DNA from: Angiostrongylus vasorum
Taxonomy: Eukaryota; Nematoda; Chromadorea; Rhabditida; Metastrongylidae
Assembly: GCA_018806985.1 (NCBI GenBank)
Contig: JADANN010000128.1
Span: 265,174 to 329,173, forward strand
Reading direction: 5' to 3'
DNA: 64,000 bases
The number at the start of each line of letters is the position of its first letter. The stretch's first letter is position 1. Shown piece after piece: positions 62,404-64,000 of the stretch. The notes under the pieces are model-generated. The model was not told the origin of the DNA. It made no database searches and was given only the letters and a program-made list of their open reading frames with translations. The translations under genes and the position numbers were made by a program.

Positions 62404-64000
62404 TTGGTGCATTGACCAACTCGACTCGAACTCAAAGGAACAAGTACCAACGGACACGCCCGCAACTGGCCAAACCTCAACAAGGGAAACTACCTTCGAG
62501 TACGTTAGATTAAATTCAGAATGACAACTGTCCTCTCCGCTCGTCAAGGAGTATTAACAAAGGCAATTAACCGCCTCTTATCTACCTTAAATAGCTATGA
62601 AAACGAAATAGACACACCAATAAGCTTGCCATCGGAACAAACCAGCAGGATCGAGTACATTACTGTACGGCGAAAGGAAAATAGAACAAGCCAAATCAGC
62701 TGAGCACGTAGGGAAGTGCTGGGATGCTTATGCCATGATGGCAGACCAACTCCAGCAAAACCCCAATACTCAAGCAAAAGACGGAGCTGCAACGCGCTGC
62801 CAACATGAACGTAGAAAAAACAGTGGAACACCTCGACGAAGCGGAACGCTGTCTCTTAAGATTCTCGACTTAAGAAAACGTTGGAAGGCACCGAGACTAT
62901 CGTGCTAAAGGACTCAGACGTCTATCCACCTCTCACTAATCTACCATCCATCCCTATTCCAAAATTCAACGGAGACATAAGGGAGTGGGAAGCATTTTGG
63001 GGAGCATTCAATTATAATGTGCACTCACGCCGAATGGACGACCTCCAAAAAATGACCTATCTGCTGGACGCTCTTCAGGGGAGAAGCAAAAGAATGCGTC
63101 AAACAGTATCAAATATCGCAAAGTACTTATTCAATAGTAATACAGCATCTGGAAAGAAAAAGTACGACAATAAACAAGCCCTCGTCCGTCATCTGTTACA
63201 TAGATTACGTACAACAGAAGCAAAGACGAAACGCCTTGAGGATCAGGAAAAACTGTGTGAAAGCCTTCATTCGATAGTTGTTCAACTGCAACAAAAAAGG
63301 AGAATTCACCGATACTTTGCTCGTACAGCAACTACTGTTAGAAAAATTCACAACAGAGATTCAACGGCATGCGCGGCAAAAAGGACGACAGAGAGGAGAA
63401 GATACAAAGACATGCGAACTGCTGAAGGGATGTCAAAGACTACATAAGGGGAGGAACTCGAACTACGGGACCAAGAGCAAGAGAGGCCCATGTTAAGAAC
63501 GCAGCACATAAATCAGCCAGAAAGGATGTTCAAAAGTGCGCGATATTCATGCTTCTACTGCAACAAAGTAGGACACTCACCAAACGATTGTGCGGAGACA
63601 AGAACTCAACAAGAAAGAGTACAAATTATTAAAACTCGTAATCTCTGCTACAATTGCGGTTCATCATTGCATCAGCTTCCAGACTGTAAAGCAGGGGCCG
63701 TGCCGAAATTGCACAAGCACGGACACCACACTTCCATTTGTAGGTATCAGCACGTAACAGCGGAATACAGACCGAGAAAAGGAGGAAATACTACAAGTGA
63801 CAGAATAAACGCACCAACGAAAACACCAAATACCACTCCAAGGGAAAAGAAACCCAATTCATCAAAAAATCAATACAGTAACGTCTGAAGAGACGCTGGC
63901 CTGAGGACACTGTCGTTCTTCATGCTAAGAGGGAACAAGCACCGAACAGTCAAATTTTAGCAGGACAGGCGAAAGTGTTCAATCCCGACAAGACGAGACA
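62404..64000 (+). mobile_element. BEL/Pao copy 2, internal region, cut by window end
   Basis: Starts immediately after the shared LTR with the same leader (ttggtgcattgaccaactcg). Gag follows from the ATG at 62521, and the sequence ends after the zinc knuckles. It aligns with 55613-57220 along its whole length, with many independent single-base differences and indels. Confidence 0.85.
62521..63888 (+). pseudogene. BEL/Pao gag, copy 2, frameshifted
   Basis: 62521-62703 is the intact N-terminus (TVLSARQGVLTKAINRLL). 62881-63447 carries YPPLTNLPSIPIPKFNGDI, REWEAFWGAF and MDDLQKMTYLLDALQG. 63490-63888 has zinc knuckles CFYCNKVGHSPNDC and CYNCGSSLHQLPDC. The third knuckle has lost its first Cys pair through an indel (KAGAVPKLHKHGHH). 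The frames differ from those broken in copy 1. Confidence 0.8.

Overview
This window is eukaryotic and almost certainly from a strongylid (hookworm-like) nematode. Four things point there: intron-split glycosyltransferase family 92 genes of the kind expanded in nematodes; a nuclear copy of T-rich nematode mitochondrial DNA in the order cytb, trnL(CUN), cox3; nematode-type intron acceptors ending TTTCAG; and abundant RTE, Penelope-like and BEL/Pao retroelements. There is no prokaryotic gene organisation and no CRISPR array.

Host genes: two tandem minus-strand GT92 paralogues share an exon plan. Paralogue B runs from about 23.7 kb down to its stop codon at 15.05 kb. Paralogue A runs from about 4.28 kb down to 0.56 kb and leaves the window before its last exons. 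Two possible membrane-anchor first exons (25.0-25.2 and 14.2-14.4 kb) fit the starts of B and A. Exon lengths and phases agree between the copies except for single-base insertions, mostly in homopolymers, so some apparent frameshifts may be sequence errors.

Mobile DNA fills the introns and everything to the right. RTE-type LINE copies, mostly 5'-truncated or decayed, lie at 7.4-9.7 (+), 17.0-19.95 (-, with a 9-bp target duplication), 24.3 (-), 25.7-27.3 (-), 30.9-34.3 (+), 36.1 (-), 38.6 (+), 39.6-41.1 (-) and 53.2-54.8 (-). A second, more diverged LINE subfamily has pieces at 29.0-30.65, 34.6 and 44.7. Penelope-like elements (GIY-YIG endonuclease plus terminal repeats with a hammerhead-like core) lie at 11.0-11.9, 15.95-20.26, 36.25-37.7, 43.4-44.5, 45.5, 50.1-50.6 and 51.8. 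Several are inverted pairs. tRNA-derived SINE-like repeats are scattered throughout. A NUMT lies at 6.45-7.10 kb. A large compound AC microsatellite built around a piece of LINE 5' UTR lies at 38.76-39.47.

Right end: a BEL/Pao LTR retrotransposon (54.8-62.4 kb) is inserted into an RTE copy. It has two LTRs, a gag with three zinc knuckles, protease, reverse transcriptase, RNase H and integrase, broken by frameshifts. Its 3' LTR is followed at once by a second internal region, so the locus is a head-to-tail tandem sharing the middle LTR and running off the window.

Most candidate for something undescribed: a 505-bp palindrome at 50118-50622. It consists of two inverted Penelope terminal repeats, each with a hammerhead-like core, and is flanked by a 13-bp target duplication inside a SINE-like repeat. 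It looks like a non-autonomous foldback element moved by Penelope machinery.
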